From Undaria pinnatifida (taxonomy: Eukaryota > Sar > Phaeophyceae > Laminariales > Alariaceae): a stretch of 64,000 nucleotides of DNA. Shown one piece after another: positions 32,194 through 41,522 of the stretch (the first letter of the stretch is position 1; each line of letters starts with the position of its first letter). The notes under the pieces are model-generated. The model worked only from the letters and a program-made list of their open reading frames with translations. It did not search any database and had not been told where the DNA came from. The DNA lies in contig JABAKD010000004.1 of NCBI GenBank assembly GCA_012845835.1, forward strand, positions 4,310,265-4,374,264. The letters run 5' to 3'. A program made the translations under genes and the position numbers.

Positions 32194-34731
32194 TCATTCC
32201 ACAATATTGCTACCCGCCGGAACTTCGGAAATCTCAGTGAAAGTGTTAGCGGCCTCTAATCCATCAAATTCCGCTTGCATCGCCTCTATCCAAACGCCAG
32301 AGTGGATTGAAGAACGCGCCGCGGAGTAAGACGTCGGTTCCGGTTCCGCCTCCTTGAGGAGGCAATCCGGCAACCGAGTAGGTTCACCGCCTGTGTCTTG
32401 CGCCGCCAGTAGCGCATGGAATATGCGGCCTCCCTCACAGGGTCCGATCGTATTGATCAGCCCCGTTGCCGCTTCCCGGTTGAGCGCTCTGGTCTGCGCT
32501 CTCGTGCTTCCCTCCCGAATCTCTTCACCATCGCCTGGTCCTGACATGTGCGCTCCGAGTTGGCGCACAGCAGTCCGGATAGCAGTCGGGGTCGGAGCTC
32601 CATCGTCAGAAGATATCGCATCGTCGTCATCTCGAGATGAAGTGTCGCTTTCGGGCGGTTCGCTGCTGACCGTTGATGAATCGTTCAGCTCCTCACTTTC
32701 GGCTTGCAAATCGCCGCCAGCTTGCGTCATCGGAGACACCGCACGGAGTTGGTGAGGAATTCCCCTCCCCAACACCGGCAGTGGAGTCATCGGGGCGGAT
32801 TCATAGTCATCCGTCCCTCCCGGCTCAGGCGCTTCTTCTAGGTCCACGGTCCCTCCCTGCTCCGGCATCTCCGGCAGCGGGGGCGACGGCGTTCCTGTAC
32901 TAAGCGTTGCCTCCCAGGTCACGTCCCTTGTTTCCACCACCTTGTTTGCCCGCGTGAGCATCCGCAAAGAGTCACTTGGGTGGTCGATGCCCGGCCCGAG
33001 GTAAAAGCAGCTTTCGGCCCGGGGGTGCGACTTCGTCGGGCGTTTCCAGCGACAGAACGCTGGGCGAAGGAACGGGTGCGGTGAAGCAGGTGCGGCAGTT
33101 CCGTACCACATTTCGTGCGGCGACCGGTTCCCGGGGTTTGCAGTGGTCGCGGTATGGTTCAGGGCGTCACAAGCCCAGTGCACCGCTTCCCCCCACAGGG
33201 ATTTAGTCGGCGGCAGTTGAATGTGAGGAAAGATGATGGGCGCTTGGATGCACGCGGCGAGTCCCGCGTTCTGGATGATACCTAGCGCTCTCTCTACTAC
33301 ACCGTTCTGCTTAGGGCTATCGGCATTGGTGAATTCCTGCTTGATGCAATACTGTTTGCACACCTCTCCAAACTCACCACGGAAAAACTCCCCCCCGTTG
33401 TCAGACCTTACTATCTCAACTTTCGAGGGTACTCTGTCGGCGCGCGCGTCAGCCAAAAACTTCCTAAATGCGTCTCCTGAATCCGATTTATGCTTCAGAA
33501 AATACACCCACGCGTGGTGAGAGTAGTCATCCTTCACAAGCATGACATACCGCGCACCCGTCAGGGAAGGTGCTCTCTTAGGTCCGCTGAGGTCAACAAA
33601 AACTCTCCCCAACTTCTCTGTCGCGCGTGATTTAGTGCTGTTAGGGATAGGCTTGCGGTAGCCTTTCGCCATAGAGCATCCCGTACAGGGCTTAAGTTTT
33701 CCTACCAGTTCTAGACCGAGTGATTTTGCGGTCTCTCGCAACAGTAGTTTATTCGAGTGACCTTGCACGCAGTGAAAAACTTTGATGTCTACACTAGTCT
33801 CAGTAGACGCGGTACTACCGGGTGCAAGCACAGGAAAAGCAAGGGGAAAATCGTAACCATATTCAACACAAGTCTCGGGAGGGTTGGTGGTTTCAAGGGG
33901 GAACGGCACATAGCCGTCGCCTGGCTCTATCCTGTAAGCGAATTCGGAGTAACTGGATCCATCACCTTCAAACCTCAACCTCCCATTGAAAAGAGAAATG
34001 CACAAGTCTTTCTCCTCAGTCGTAAATGTTAGTCCCTGCTTGTGCGCCGGCATCAGCGAGATCAAGTTGAAAGCGATTTCCGGCGCGTAGGCTACATCCA
34101 ACAGCTTAACAGTCAGATCCCCTGGGAATACAACAGTTAGCGTTCCGTACCCAACCACGTCGATCAGATGGTTGTCACCGATCCTAACCTTGTCATCGCA
34201 CAGTCTTACATCGCTCAAAAGGTCAGCTGAATGGGTCATGTGAAAGGATGCACCACTGTCCGCTATCCACTTCTCACCGATGCAATCACTACGTTCCTCA
34301 TTACACGAGTCGTCGTTAGTACCAAGCATGCACTTCGCAAGACAACACACAGTCTCACCGCCGTTGTTCTGGCCTTGCGCACCTCCGCCTGATGTCTGCT
34401 CTGGTGCAGGGGGGATGCGAGCCTTGCACTGGGACCAGGTGTGCCCGGGTTCCAAGCAACGAATGCATTTTCCCTCGACGTTGTCGAACGCTGAGGGGGG
34501 GTTATGTGTGGGGGCTTGGGGGTTACTGCTACTGCTATCCTGACTGTTCTTGCTTGCTGTGTCACTGCCACTTCTCGGCTTACCGTTACTTCTATGCCTA
34601 ACTCTACCTGCACGGCCACCTCGAGCAGCGCCATTCGAAAATAGAGCCTGGCCCACGCCCTTACCCTTTGGCGCGGGAAGGCGCACGAACCCGCTGTCGG
34701 ATGATGCTCTCGATCTCCGCTCGAGTGACAT
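32194..34731 (-). CDS. copia zinc knuckle, protease and integrase
   Basis: 845 residues. CIRCLEPGHTWSQC is a perfect CX2CX4HX4C knuckle (about 34470). KWIADSGASFHMTH carries the protease D-S-G. The GAG-pre-integrase/zinc region is HCVQGHSNK...LKPCTGCSMAKG (H-x-H, C-x2-C). The integrase triad is visible: VFVDLSGP, EIVRSDNGGEFF and KQNGVVERALGI. A long acidic S/P-rich linker follows (TSSRDDDDAISSDD). The ORF ends at TGA (32194-32196) in what should be the entry to RT; the same frame goes straight on as KWLLKWKGDEHG. Confidence 0.93.
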   Translation of the reverse strand: MSLERRSRASSDSGFVRLPAPKGKGVGQALFSNGAARGGRAGRVRHRSNGKPRSGSDTASKNSQDSSSSNPQAPTHNPPSAFDNVEGKCIRCLEPGHTWSQCKARIPPAPEQTSGGGAQGQNNGGETVCCLAKCMLGTNDDSCNEERSDCIGEKWIADSGASFHMTHSADLLSDVRLCDDKVRIGDNHLIDVVGYGTLTVVFPGDLTVKLLDVAYAPEIAFNLISLMPAHKQGLTFTTEEKDLCISLFNGRLRFEGDGSSYSEFAYRIEPGDGYVPFPLETTNPPETCVEYGYDFPLAFPVLAPGSTASTETSVDIKVFHCVQGHSNKLLLRETAKSLGLELVGKLKPCTGCSMAKGYRKPIPNSTKSRATEKLGRVFVDLSGPKRAPSLTGARYVMLVKDDYSHHAWVYFLKHKSDSGDAFRKFLADARADRVPSKVEIVRSDNGGEFFRGEFGEVCKQYCIKQEFTNADSPKQNGVVERALGIIQNAGLAACIQAPIIFPHIQLPPTKSLWGEAVHWACDALNHTATTANPGNRSPHEMWYGTAAPASPHPFLRPAFCRWKRPTKSHPRAESCFYLGPGIDHPSDSLRMLTRANKVVETRDVTWEATLSTGTPSPPLPEMPEQGGTVDLEEAPEPGGTDDYESAPMTPLPVLGRGIPHQLRAVSPMTQAGGDLQAESEELNDSSTVSSEPPESDTSSRDDDDAISSDDGAPTPTAIRTAVRQLGAHMSGPGDGEEIREGSTRAQTRALNREAATGLINTIGPCEGGRIFHALLAAQDTGGEPTRLPDCLLKEAEPEPTSYSAARSSIHSGVWIEAMQAEFDGLEAANTFTEISEVPAGSNIVE

Positions 34732-35641
34732 CCTCGCGGTACAAGATAGTGCGTTCCTCTATTTCGTAGTCTGATGTGAGGGTCATGATGATCTTGCGGT
34801 TGACGTCTGCTACCGACTTGACCACACCTAGCGACGCGAGCACTCCAACAATCTTGTCTATCCGACCAAAGTACTTGATGGGCTTTTCTCTCTTCTCCAT
34901 TTTTGCGGAGTCGAACGCTACCGACCACTTGACCTGTTCAGCCATGGTCTTGGGCATGAACCAATCACACAACATTCTCCATCCAGCACTAGGTGACTTT
35001 GTTGCGAACAATCTACCAAGCAGATCACGGTTCACAACGCTCTCTGTCAGGCAAGTCCAAGCTACTCTAGCTGTCTTAACATGTTCCTCACTGAACCCCT
35101 GCGAGAGAAAGTGTTGAGTGTTCTTCGTAACGTCACCTATCATTATATCATGATCTACGAGGAACGCCGACATGCACCCAACCATGGAAGTAAACACCTC
35201 GAAGGGTTCCTTCCACAATGGAAATTCTTCCGACTTTCCACTGAATTTAGGAACCGACTGCTTCAAACTCCCAAATTCGCGAGAACCAACTTCAGCCCTA
35301 TGACTATCTACGCTGCCACTCGCACCACTCCTTGGCAGGCCTATTGCCGCGCCAAGACCTGGCAAACTCCCACTGGAACTGACTCCCCTTACTTCCCCTG
35401 CACTGGTAGCGGTTCCGACCCGCTCACCAGTAACACCAGACGCAACCTCACTAACCGCAGCAGTTTTGCGATCCATCTTCTCGAAAATATGCGTCTTCAG
35501 TCGCTCACCGTCTTGACGTCGCAGCTCTCGGTCGGTCTCGCGTCGATCTTGGTCTTCTCTCCTGTCCGACGCCAGCTGCCCCAAGAGACTGGCCAGGTCG
35601 TCCATCTCGGACGACCCGTCCACTGGGGTTCCACTCGGCAT
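34661..35641 (-). CDS. copia Gag
   Basis: 326 residues from ATG at 35641, 36 bp after the 5' LTR. It opens with a charged, R/D/E-rich helical region (EDQDRRETDRELRRQDGERL) and continues with the copia Gag core: SVPKFSGKSEEFPLWKEPFE, CLTESVVNRDLLGRLF and DWFMPKTMAEQVKWSVAF. The zinc knuckle is not in this frame but in the next ORF, whose frame is +1 and overlaps by 71 nt. The whole ORF is intact; it would form the particle shell. Confidence 0.9.
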   Translation of the reverse strand: MPSGTPVDGSSEMDDLASLLGQLASDRREDQDRRETDRELRRQDGERLKTHIFEKMDRKTAAVSEVASGVTGERVGTATSAGEVRGVSSSGSLPGLGAAIGLPRSGASGSVDSHRAEVGSREFGSLKQSVPKFSGKSEEFPLWKEPFEVFTSMVGCMSAFLVDHDIMIGDVTKNTQHFLSQGFSEEHVKTARVAWTCLTESVVNRDLLGRLFATKSPSAGWRMLCDWFMPKTMAEQVKWSVAFDSAKMEKREKPIKYFGRIDKIVGVLASLGVVKSVADVNRKIIMTLTSDYEIEERTILYREDVTRAEIESIIRQRVRAPSRAKG

Positions 35642-35677
35642 GATCAGGCTGCTTGCTCGAACAATAAGTCGTTAACG

Positions 35678-36046
35678 TGTTCAATTAGCGCTGATATGCG
35701 ATGGATGGATAAGCTCCCAACAGCCACACTAGGCTGTGAGCGAGGCACTGCAACACGCAGTGTGTAGAAGATAGTTTAAGATGTCTTTATTATGTCGGCC
35801 CGAAAAGGGGTAGACGAATGCAGGGGGAAAGGTGGAGTGGGTCATGTGGGCCAACTCTCCACAGCCCAGTAACAACCGCTCGTAGTCGAATACCTAAACC
35901 TCCTCGCATAGTGCCTACTCGTACATACCCGTGGGACTGCTCGTGGGTGATACCACGAGACGATCCCTGTAACTTACCTCCGTGACACAACGTATGTAAC
36001 CGTAACTTATTGCTAGGCTGTTCGTTGAGACAAGCTATATCGAACA
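35678..36046 (-). repeat. copia 5' LTR
   Basis: 369 bp; on the element's sense strand it starts TGTTCGATATAGC and ends CTAATTGAACA, so TGTTC/GAACA form the terminal inverted repeat. The leader CGTTAACGACTTATTG follows; I could not match it to a tRNA primer site. Confidence 0.96.
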
Positions 36047-36116
36047 CCGGACACCGAACATCAGCAGCAAGTCTCATATCATATATACAATAGTAAAGCC
36101 TTATGTATGTATAGGT

Positions 36117-36400
36117 CCTAGCCGGTCGCCCCGGTGGCGTGTCAGGTTATCCTGGAGCCTGGCATAGGTCAGTTTCGCGAGTGCGAATCTCCCCGAGTGC
36201 ATACTCGTATAAGTTCGTTGGGACTTTTCCTTGAGCACAAATTGACTTGCGGAAAGCGCGAGAGCGTGAGTTAGCAAAACTCGATGAAAAATCGACGAGC
36301 AGTGGGATTGCTGAACCCTATGCGCGATAAAAAATGAAAGCAAGAACCGGGGGGGAGAAGGGGCGACACCTGTGACCACGCCTTGTCCAGAAGCTGGAAA
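36117..36400 (+). mobile_element. tRNA-derived SINE, copy 1
   Basis: A 5' tRNA-like head has a box A-like GGTGGCGTGTCAGG (36133-36146) and a box B-like GAGTGCGAATC (36179-36189). The body follows (GCGCGAGAGCGTGAGTTAGC) and a conserved tail, AACCCTATGCGCGATAAAAA, GAACCGGGGGGGAGAAG, CACCTGTGACCACG, CTTGTCCAGAAG. The same tail occurs at 40528, 42588 and 49540. It lies just outside the copia element. Confidence 0.75.
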
Positions 36401-37059
36401 GTAGATGTTTGTGAAAAAAAAAGGTCCTGTTCAGGCTTTTTTCGTTTCTAGGGCCACGTATTATATACTCCTTAACGAAGGACACTTTTGAATGGAAAAA
36501 ATATTATTTTTTATCGTTAATCGACTTGAATTCGATTCGATTTGGTGGAAACATTCGGATTTGGCTCCTATCGGGAAACCACGTATTGCGTATTGTCAAT
36601 TTTTTTCATTGAGTGTTTTTTTTTCCGGTCGGAATAATGCAGATTATATTCCGTGACGGCGATGCAGCTATATATACCATTGTCGACGTCTTGAACTGTG
36701 ATATCTTTTGTGCTTTCGCGGTATGATAGCTTCGCTTCTTCGTCGTGGCACTTGGCTTATCGAGCTGGTGGCCAAAATTGGGCTCGCGACCGCCGTTAAT
36801 TTTTTTGAGGCGCCACAGCCAGGGTACGCTATGGTATGATATGTTACAGAGCAGTAGCCGTGAGCGCGGCTGTTGCCCCAGTCGCCCCTCAGTGAGGTTC
36901 CCGATTTATCGCCTCTCTCGGTGGTGGTTTTGTTGATAATTCCCCTGAAGCTACGACGGATTGCCCCGAGGACGCTGGCCCAGTGAGAACATGCCATAGT
37001 TCAAGTTGGATTAAATCCTTCACTTCAAATCGAACTCACCCTCCGAGGGGGTGTGCATA
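36401..37059. other. no gene recognised
   Basis: AT-rich with T and A runs. Short ORFs on both strands lack domains. One G/C island near 36770-36960 has no coding support. Confidence 0.5.
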
Positions 37060-37462
37060 TACCCGGGTATTAACCGTACCCCGAACTTCTGTAAGTTCTG
37101 TACGACATTCATACCCGTACCCGGAACTTCTGTAAGTTCTGCACGCCCGTTCCACCATACCCGGAACTTCTGGAAGTTCTGTAAGACTTTCATACCCATA
37201 CCTGGAACTTCTGTGATTTCTGTAGGACATTCATACCCGCACCCGCAACTTCTGTGAGTTCTATACACCCGTGCCACAATACCCGGGTTACGGGTACAGC
37301 ACTATTTGTACCCGCCCGTAACTTCTGTGAGTTCTGTACGTCCGTGCCACAATACCCGGAACTTCTGGAAGTTCTGTAACACTTCCATACCCGTACCCGA
37401 AACTTCTGGAAGTTCTGTAAGACTTCCATACCCTTACCCGGAATCCACAAACCCTACAGAAC
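37060..37462 (+). repeat. minisatellite element, locus 3
   Basis: About eight units of ACTTCTG-AGTTCTGTA with the two linker types and the long linker TTACGGGTACAGCACT near 37286. It ends GGAATCCACAAACCCTACAG (37440-37460), the same terminal motif as locus 2. Confidence 0.88.
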
Positions 37463-37606
37463 ATAACCTTGGAAATGTGAGTGTGGTAATCATCGTCTTG
37501 ACGTTTGTGGGCCTTCTCAAGGCCGTAAGTAGTTAGCGTAAGGCCGACCGGACTTCTTCGCCTTGTTGCGTTCTCCCATCAGTGTCCCTCAATTTGCAGT
37601 TGATAC

Positions 37607-37827
37607 TGTGGGCAGCAGTGGAGCACCAGAGAGTGTGTAGTGTTGGTGGTAAGATACGACAGCTGATCTTGGTGGTTAGTGACTGCTGAGGATCTGATGT
37701 GCGGTGTGAACGTTATTAGATCTGAAGACAACAGGGGTTTCTATTTATTCTCTTCTGAATTATGGTATGGGGATTCGGGGATGAAGTTAAGATCGCTTGT
37801 TTTCATTTGCTTTGGAGCTAATGCAAC
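37607..37827 (+). repeat. LTR-A copy, left part, split by an insertion
   Basis: TGTGGGCAGCAGTGGAGCAC through TGAGGATCTGATG and AAGTTAAGATCGCTTG to GGAGCTAATGCAAC. It resumes at 39651 (CAACTTACCTCTC). In other copies these two stretches are continuous, so an element inserted here. Confidence 0.88.
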
Positions 37828-38221
37828 TGTCACGAATCGTGCCCTAGTGCCGTGAGGTCTAGAGTCAGGGCGAGACAGACGAGAATATCTATCAAGGCGA
37901 AGCAGACGAGGATATCTAGCCTACTAGCATCGCAGGGTCCCCATGTGGGCTATGTCTGTAGTACGCCTCAGATATTCATAATGACTGACCTCCGAAGGAC
38001 CGATACGACCGAGTTCGCAAGGCGCTTGCGCGTTCCTCGGAGAAAGAGAGCAAGTCCCCTGTGCAGGTGCTCAAGATATGAAGCCTCCCAAGAAAGTAGT
38101 GTGTCAATGGTAAATTGATTGCTTCTTCGCAGGGTTTATAAACGTGAACCCAAGGAATTGATTGTGTCCGGGTGCGGCAGCCACACCCGACTTAGGGAGG
38201 GGACGTAAATAGCGCGGTGTA

Positions 38222-38478
38222 AAGATACGGCCTCGAAAAGCCTGTAACTATCCGAATTTGAGATCATTTGGATGGATTTCGTATATGATAAGGTTGGCAT
38301 TTTATATTCGGGAAAGTTAGGAAATAGATCGGAGGCACGTGCCTCCGATCTTTGAAGCTAGGGGCTCTAGTGGAATCAAATAAAGCTACGTCTCTACGAA
38401 GGAAAAGAAAGTGAGTACTCTCCGAGGACCTGCTCAATTGGCAGACCTGCAGGGGGCACTCTGTGTCCCCACCTATAA
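38222..38478 (+). repeat. internal direct repeat, left copy
   Basis: AAGATACGGCCTCGAAAAGC ... CGGAGGCACGTGCCTC ... GTGAGTACTCTCCGAGGACC ... CCCACCTATAACCTT. The right copy is at 39315-39572 with about 90 percent identity by eye. It contains the palindrome GGAGGCACGTGCCTCC. Confidence 0.88.
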
Positions 38479-39314
38479 CCTTGCAAATGGTGTCGTCATC
38501 CAGATTTGGGGACCGGCAGCATTGTTTGGGCTCCCAAACGCCTCCGAGGGTAGTTTGGGGAACAAAGTTCCGCGTATCCTCCGGCCACAAAACACGGGAG
38601 AGCATTGGCAAAGTGGGGACCCTCAATGCACGAGTCCAGTGGCAGCTTGAGTTCGTCACCGCGTTCGATTGCGCACTCGAGTACCGCAAAGGCAGCGCGA
38701 CGGCATCGTCGATTTTTCCGGCCCGTTTTCCAGAGCCTGCTACGGAGTACGACCGCAATGGCTTGACAAGCTTCAACCTCGTGGGGTTGACAAGCCCCAA
38801 GCCCGTTGGAGATAGCGGTATCTACCTCCTACGGACCCGCGGGCTGCGCGCTCCCTCCCGTCGGCGTGATATCGTCTGGTTGGCGTCGTCGAGCGCCCGC
38901 TGGGCCCGCGCCGCCGAATATGCCAAGCCCGAGGGGGCGGCATGTGCGCCCCGGTCCCGGGAGCTCTGGGGGTGGCGCTCTGTCAAGCACGGAGAGCCCA
39001 GGTGACGGCGGTGGTGCCCTGTCGAGCGCCGGGGGGGCAGCTGGTGGCGCTCCCCCGGGGATGGCGAGAGCTGGCATCGTGACACCCCCGAGTCCGGTGG
39101 AGGCTGGTCCGTCTTCTTCTCTGCGCGAACCGTCTGCGTTTCTTTCAACTGCTTTTCTTCGCGTGTTCCTGGCTCCATAGCCAGGCCGTTGGAGGTGTGG
39201 GAGTGGGTTTTGAGGAGCCGCATCTTCGACTCATGGTCTAGTTCGTAGAACCGGAGTTTCCCCGAATCTCCCATATTTCTGCTTATGCGACTCATTAGGG
39301 TGGGCTAGTCTTAA
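38479..39314 (-). other. internal region of the nested insertion, unknown ORFs
   Basis: G/C-rich segment with ORFs on both strands (for example minus 39295-38822, opening MSRISRNMGDSGKLRFYELD, and plus 38463-39005). None shows a retroelement or cellular domain; P/G/S-rich composition makes chance ORFs likely. Confidence 0.4.
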
Positions 39315-39572
39315 GATACGGCCTCGAAAAGCCTGTAACTATCCGAATTTGAGAATATTTGGATGGGTTTCGCATGATGAGGTTGGGGCTTTATATTCGG
39401 GAAAGTTAGGAAATAGATCGGAGGCACGTGCCTCAGATCTCAGAAGCTATCCGCGGCTCTGGTGGAATCGAATAAAGCTACGCCTCTACGAAGGAAAAGA
39501 AAGTGAGTACTCTCCGAGGACCTGCTCAGTTGACAGACCTGCAGGGGCACTCTGTGTCCCCACCTATAACCT
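39315..39572 (+). repeat. internal direct repeat, right copy
   Basis: Matches 38222-38478 from AAGATACGGCCTCG to CCTATAACCTTA. It is followed by 78 bp that are absent after the left copy, up to the insertion end. Confidence 0.88.
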
Positions 39573-39654
39573 TACAGCGGCCCCGACTATCACGAAAACG
39601 CCTCTGTCATAGTAACTCTTGAGAAGCGTAACACAACTTGTCTCGTAACACAAC

Positions 39655-39764
39655 TTACCTCTCTCGTTTAGCACCTAAATAAATTGTGCCGACCAGCCCC
39701 CCTTTTTGGCCAAGGGGGGACACCCTCTGGTCAATAGACCCTGCCTGGCCTAGGCGCGTCTATA
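39655..39764 (+). repeat. LTR-A copy, right part
   Basis: TTACCTCTCTCGTTTAGCAC through GACCAGCCCCCCTTTTTGG and CTCTGGTCAATAGACC to GCGCGTCTATA. It completes the LTR that starts at 37607. No internal retroelement sequence adjoins either side, so this is a solo LTR. Confidence 0.85.
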
Positions 39765-40334
39765 AAACCCTCTATGCGCCCAATGTCGTTTTTCGGTCAG
39801 TTCCTAGGATCTGATATTAATAGTATGTTGCTATTCCCTTTCATCTCCCTTCTTCCTCATTTTAGTTCTTTTATTTTCTCTTCTTTATGTTTCCAATTGA
39901 CTCGGGCTATTATTGTATACTTGCCTATTACGGAGGACGATAGTAAATAGGACCAAATATTGTTGGTAAAAATAGATGAATATATAGGTTTTTGTGTCCA
40001 CCGTAGGTCCTATTTACTAGGGTCCCCCGTAATAGTGATATCGTTGGCTGATTGGTCGGCTGGTATGCATTCACCTAATACGTATAATATATATATATAC
40101 GTGGTTGTCTTATTCCGTTTTAACTGGCTTAGACCGGACGCGTATTTTCTTGTTGGTTTCTTTTTCGTAGCGATGTGTAGATGGCCTAACCTCGCTACAC
40201 TCCCTCCTAGCGAGTTTACGTAACTTGTTACGTACGTATTATTTCCTTTGTTCGTTATCGATTTTTCTAGTTCTTTGTTTCCTTTCTTCCTTGCTAGTAA
40301 TTCCTTTTTTCTCCTCGAATTTATTTGCACATAT
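39765..40334. other. no gene recognised
   Basis: T-rich sequence. GGTCCTATTTACTA at about 40006 is the reverse complement of TAGTAAATAGGACC at about 39941, giving an inverted repeat with a ~50-bp loop. No coding signal. Confidence 0.5.
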
Positions 40335-40490
40335 TGGTTGGGTTTCCTAGGTGGCATGCGGTGTAGTCAGTTTCAGATGCAAGTAATGAAACGTTATGTA
40401 CCAGTATGGGCCTGGCACGTACGTAGGTCGCCTTCCGATTCCTTTTTGATGGTTTTAGGCGGATGCATAAATTGCGTCGGTTGTGACATT
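40335..40490 (+). repeat. dispersed repeat, copy 2 of 2
   Basis: Matches 26640-26805; see that entry. It ends before a T-run and is followed closely by the reversed SINE copy. Confidence 0.7.
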
Positions 40491-40527
40491 TTTTTTTTTT
40501 TTCTTCTTGCACACTTCTAATTTCCAG

Positions 40528-40800
40528 TTTCTGGACAAGCCGTGGTCACAGGTGTTGTCCCTTCTCCCCCCCGGTTCTTGTCTTCAATTTTTATCGCGCA
40601 TAGGGTTCAGCAATCCCACTGCTCGTTGATTTTTCTTCGAGTGTTGCTAACTCACGCTCTCGCGCTTTCCGCAAGTCAATTTGTGCACAAGAAAAAGTCC
40701 ACACGAACTTATACGAGTATGCACTCGGGGGGGCTCGAACTCGCGAAACTGGCATGTACCAGGCTCGATGATAACCTGGTACGCCACCGGCGTGTACCAC
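40528..40800 (-). mobile_element. tRNA-derived SINE, copy 2
   Basis: Reverse orientation. On the minus strand the head has GTGGCGTACCAGG (box A-like) and GCGAGTTCGAGCCCCCC (box B, close to the tRNA consensus GGTTCGANNCC), then the shared body and tail ending CTTGTCCAGAAA at 40528. The best-preserved promoter of the four copies. Confidence 0.82.
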
Positions 40801-41342
40801 TTTCATTTTTGTTTGTTTTGTTTTGTTTTTGTTTTGTTTTCCTGGAATATTCTTCCACATCTTCCACCACTGGAAGAGTATCTATGCCAGGGTGACTGGA
40901 GCCTGTCCCTTCACCACGGACCAGATATTACGCGAGTTAATGTGAGAACAACAACAACTATTCGTATATTTAGTCGCTAGAGGTGTTTACGTTGTGTATC
41001 CCTTGTTCGGCTGGTTTATATTTTGGTCTGCGTTTGACGCGCCCCTTACTACACGCTTTTGAGTTTGTGCGTGAAAAATAATATAAAGTAAAGTAATGTT
41101 TCACGACCTGTCACCGTGGAGGAATTCAGTAATTTATTGCATATGAGGTTGAACGCGTGTGCCAACGTCAGGATGGGAACGGCAATCGGTGGATGTGGTA
41201 TTATTGTCGGTTATGGCCGTTTATCTTTCACAAGCGACACAATACATGACATATGTATTATTTGATGAAGTTGGTGTTAATTTTTAATCAAAGCTCGTTG
41301 GCACACGTATCTACTTGAAGTAAAAACTTGATTAGGGGGCAT
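40801..41342. other. 3' internal remnant of an LTR-A element and unassigned sequence
   Basis: From about 41240 the sequence resembles the 3' UTR of the 9707 element and ends with the polypurine tract ATTAGGGGGCAT. The preceding ~440 bp shows no gene. Confidence 0.5.
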
Positions 41343-41522
41343 TGTGGACAGCAGTAGAGCACCAGAGAGTGAGAATTACTGATTTGATAAGTGAGTATAG
41401 CAAACCTTCTTAGTGGTGGTTGACCGTTGAGGATTCGATGAGTGTGTGCGTCGGATCCTATGACATGGGTTTCCACTCGTGCCTGTGGATATTGGGTATC
41501 TCCCGCTGGCGAGCTTATTACC
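41343..41522 (+). repeat. LTR-A fragment, 5' portion of a 3' LTR
   Basis: TGTGGACAGCAGTAGAGCAC through TTGACCGTTGAGGATTCGAT to GAGCTTATTAC, most similar to the solo LTR at 19021. It is truncated; following sequence is unrelated. With the tract before it, this is the 3' end of a lost element. Confidence 0.8.

Larger units (their letters stand above)
30349..36046 (-). mobile_element. Ty1/copia LTR retrotransposon, complete structure, defective pol
   Basis: 5,698 bp, bounded by LTRs of 369 bp and a perfect 5-bp target duplication CCGGA (30344-30348 and 36047-36051). Minus-strand order: 5' LTR (36046-35678), gag (35641-34661), protease plus integrase (34731-32194), RT (32193-31452), RNase H (31445-30786), polypurine tract AGGGAGGG (30725-30718), 3' LTR (30717-30349). 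Integrase before RT is the copia order. The LTRs differ at one site that I can find (G at 30662 region, A at the matching 35991 region), so insertion is recent, yet pol carries two stops, a frameshift and an altered RT active site. Confidence 0.97.
37828..39650 (+). mobile_element. 1,823-bp nested insertion with TG...CA ends and CAAC duplication
   Basis: Starts TGTCACGAATCG and ends TCTCGTAACA, so TGTNACG/CGTNACA form inverted termini like those of an LTR. CAAC flanks both sides (37824-37827 and 39651-39654). Inside, a ~255-bp direct repeat (38222-38478 and 39315-39572) surrounds ~835 bp with no recognisable retroviral domain. I read it as a decayed, internally deleted LTR element (the terminal repeats being incomplete) or a non-autonomous derivative. 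Confidence 0.7.

Noticed and set aside
34263-34928. 221-codon minus-strand ORF overlapping copia gag/pol
   Set aside because: Out-of-frame shadow of the gag C-terminus and zinc-knuckle region with no domain.
35081-35767. 228-codon plus-strand ORF across copia gag and its LTR
   Set aside because: Antisense to an intact gag; no domain.
38822-39295. 157-codon minus-strand ORF in the nested insertion
   Set aside because: No domain and several competing frames in GC-rich sequence; listed only as unknown internal region.
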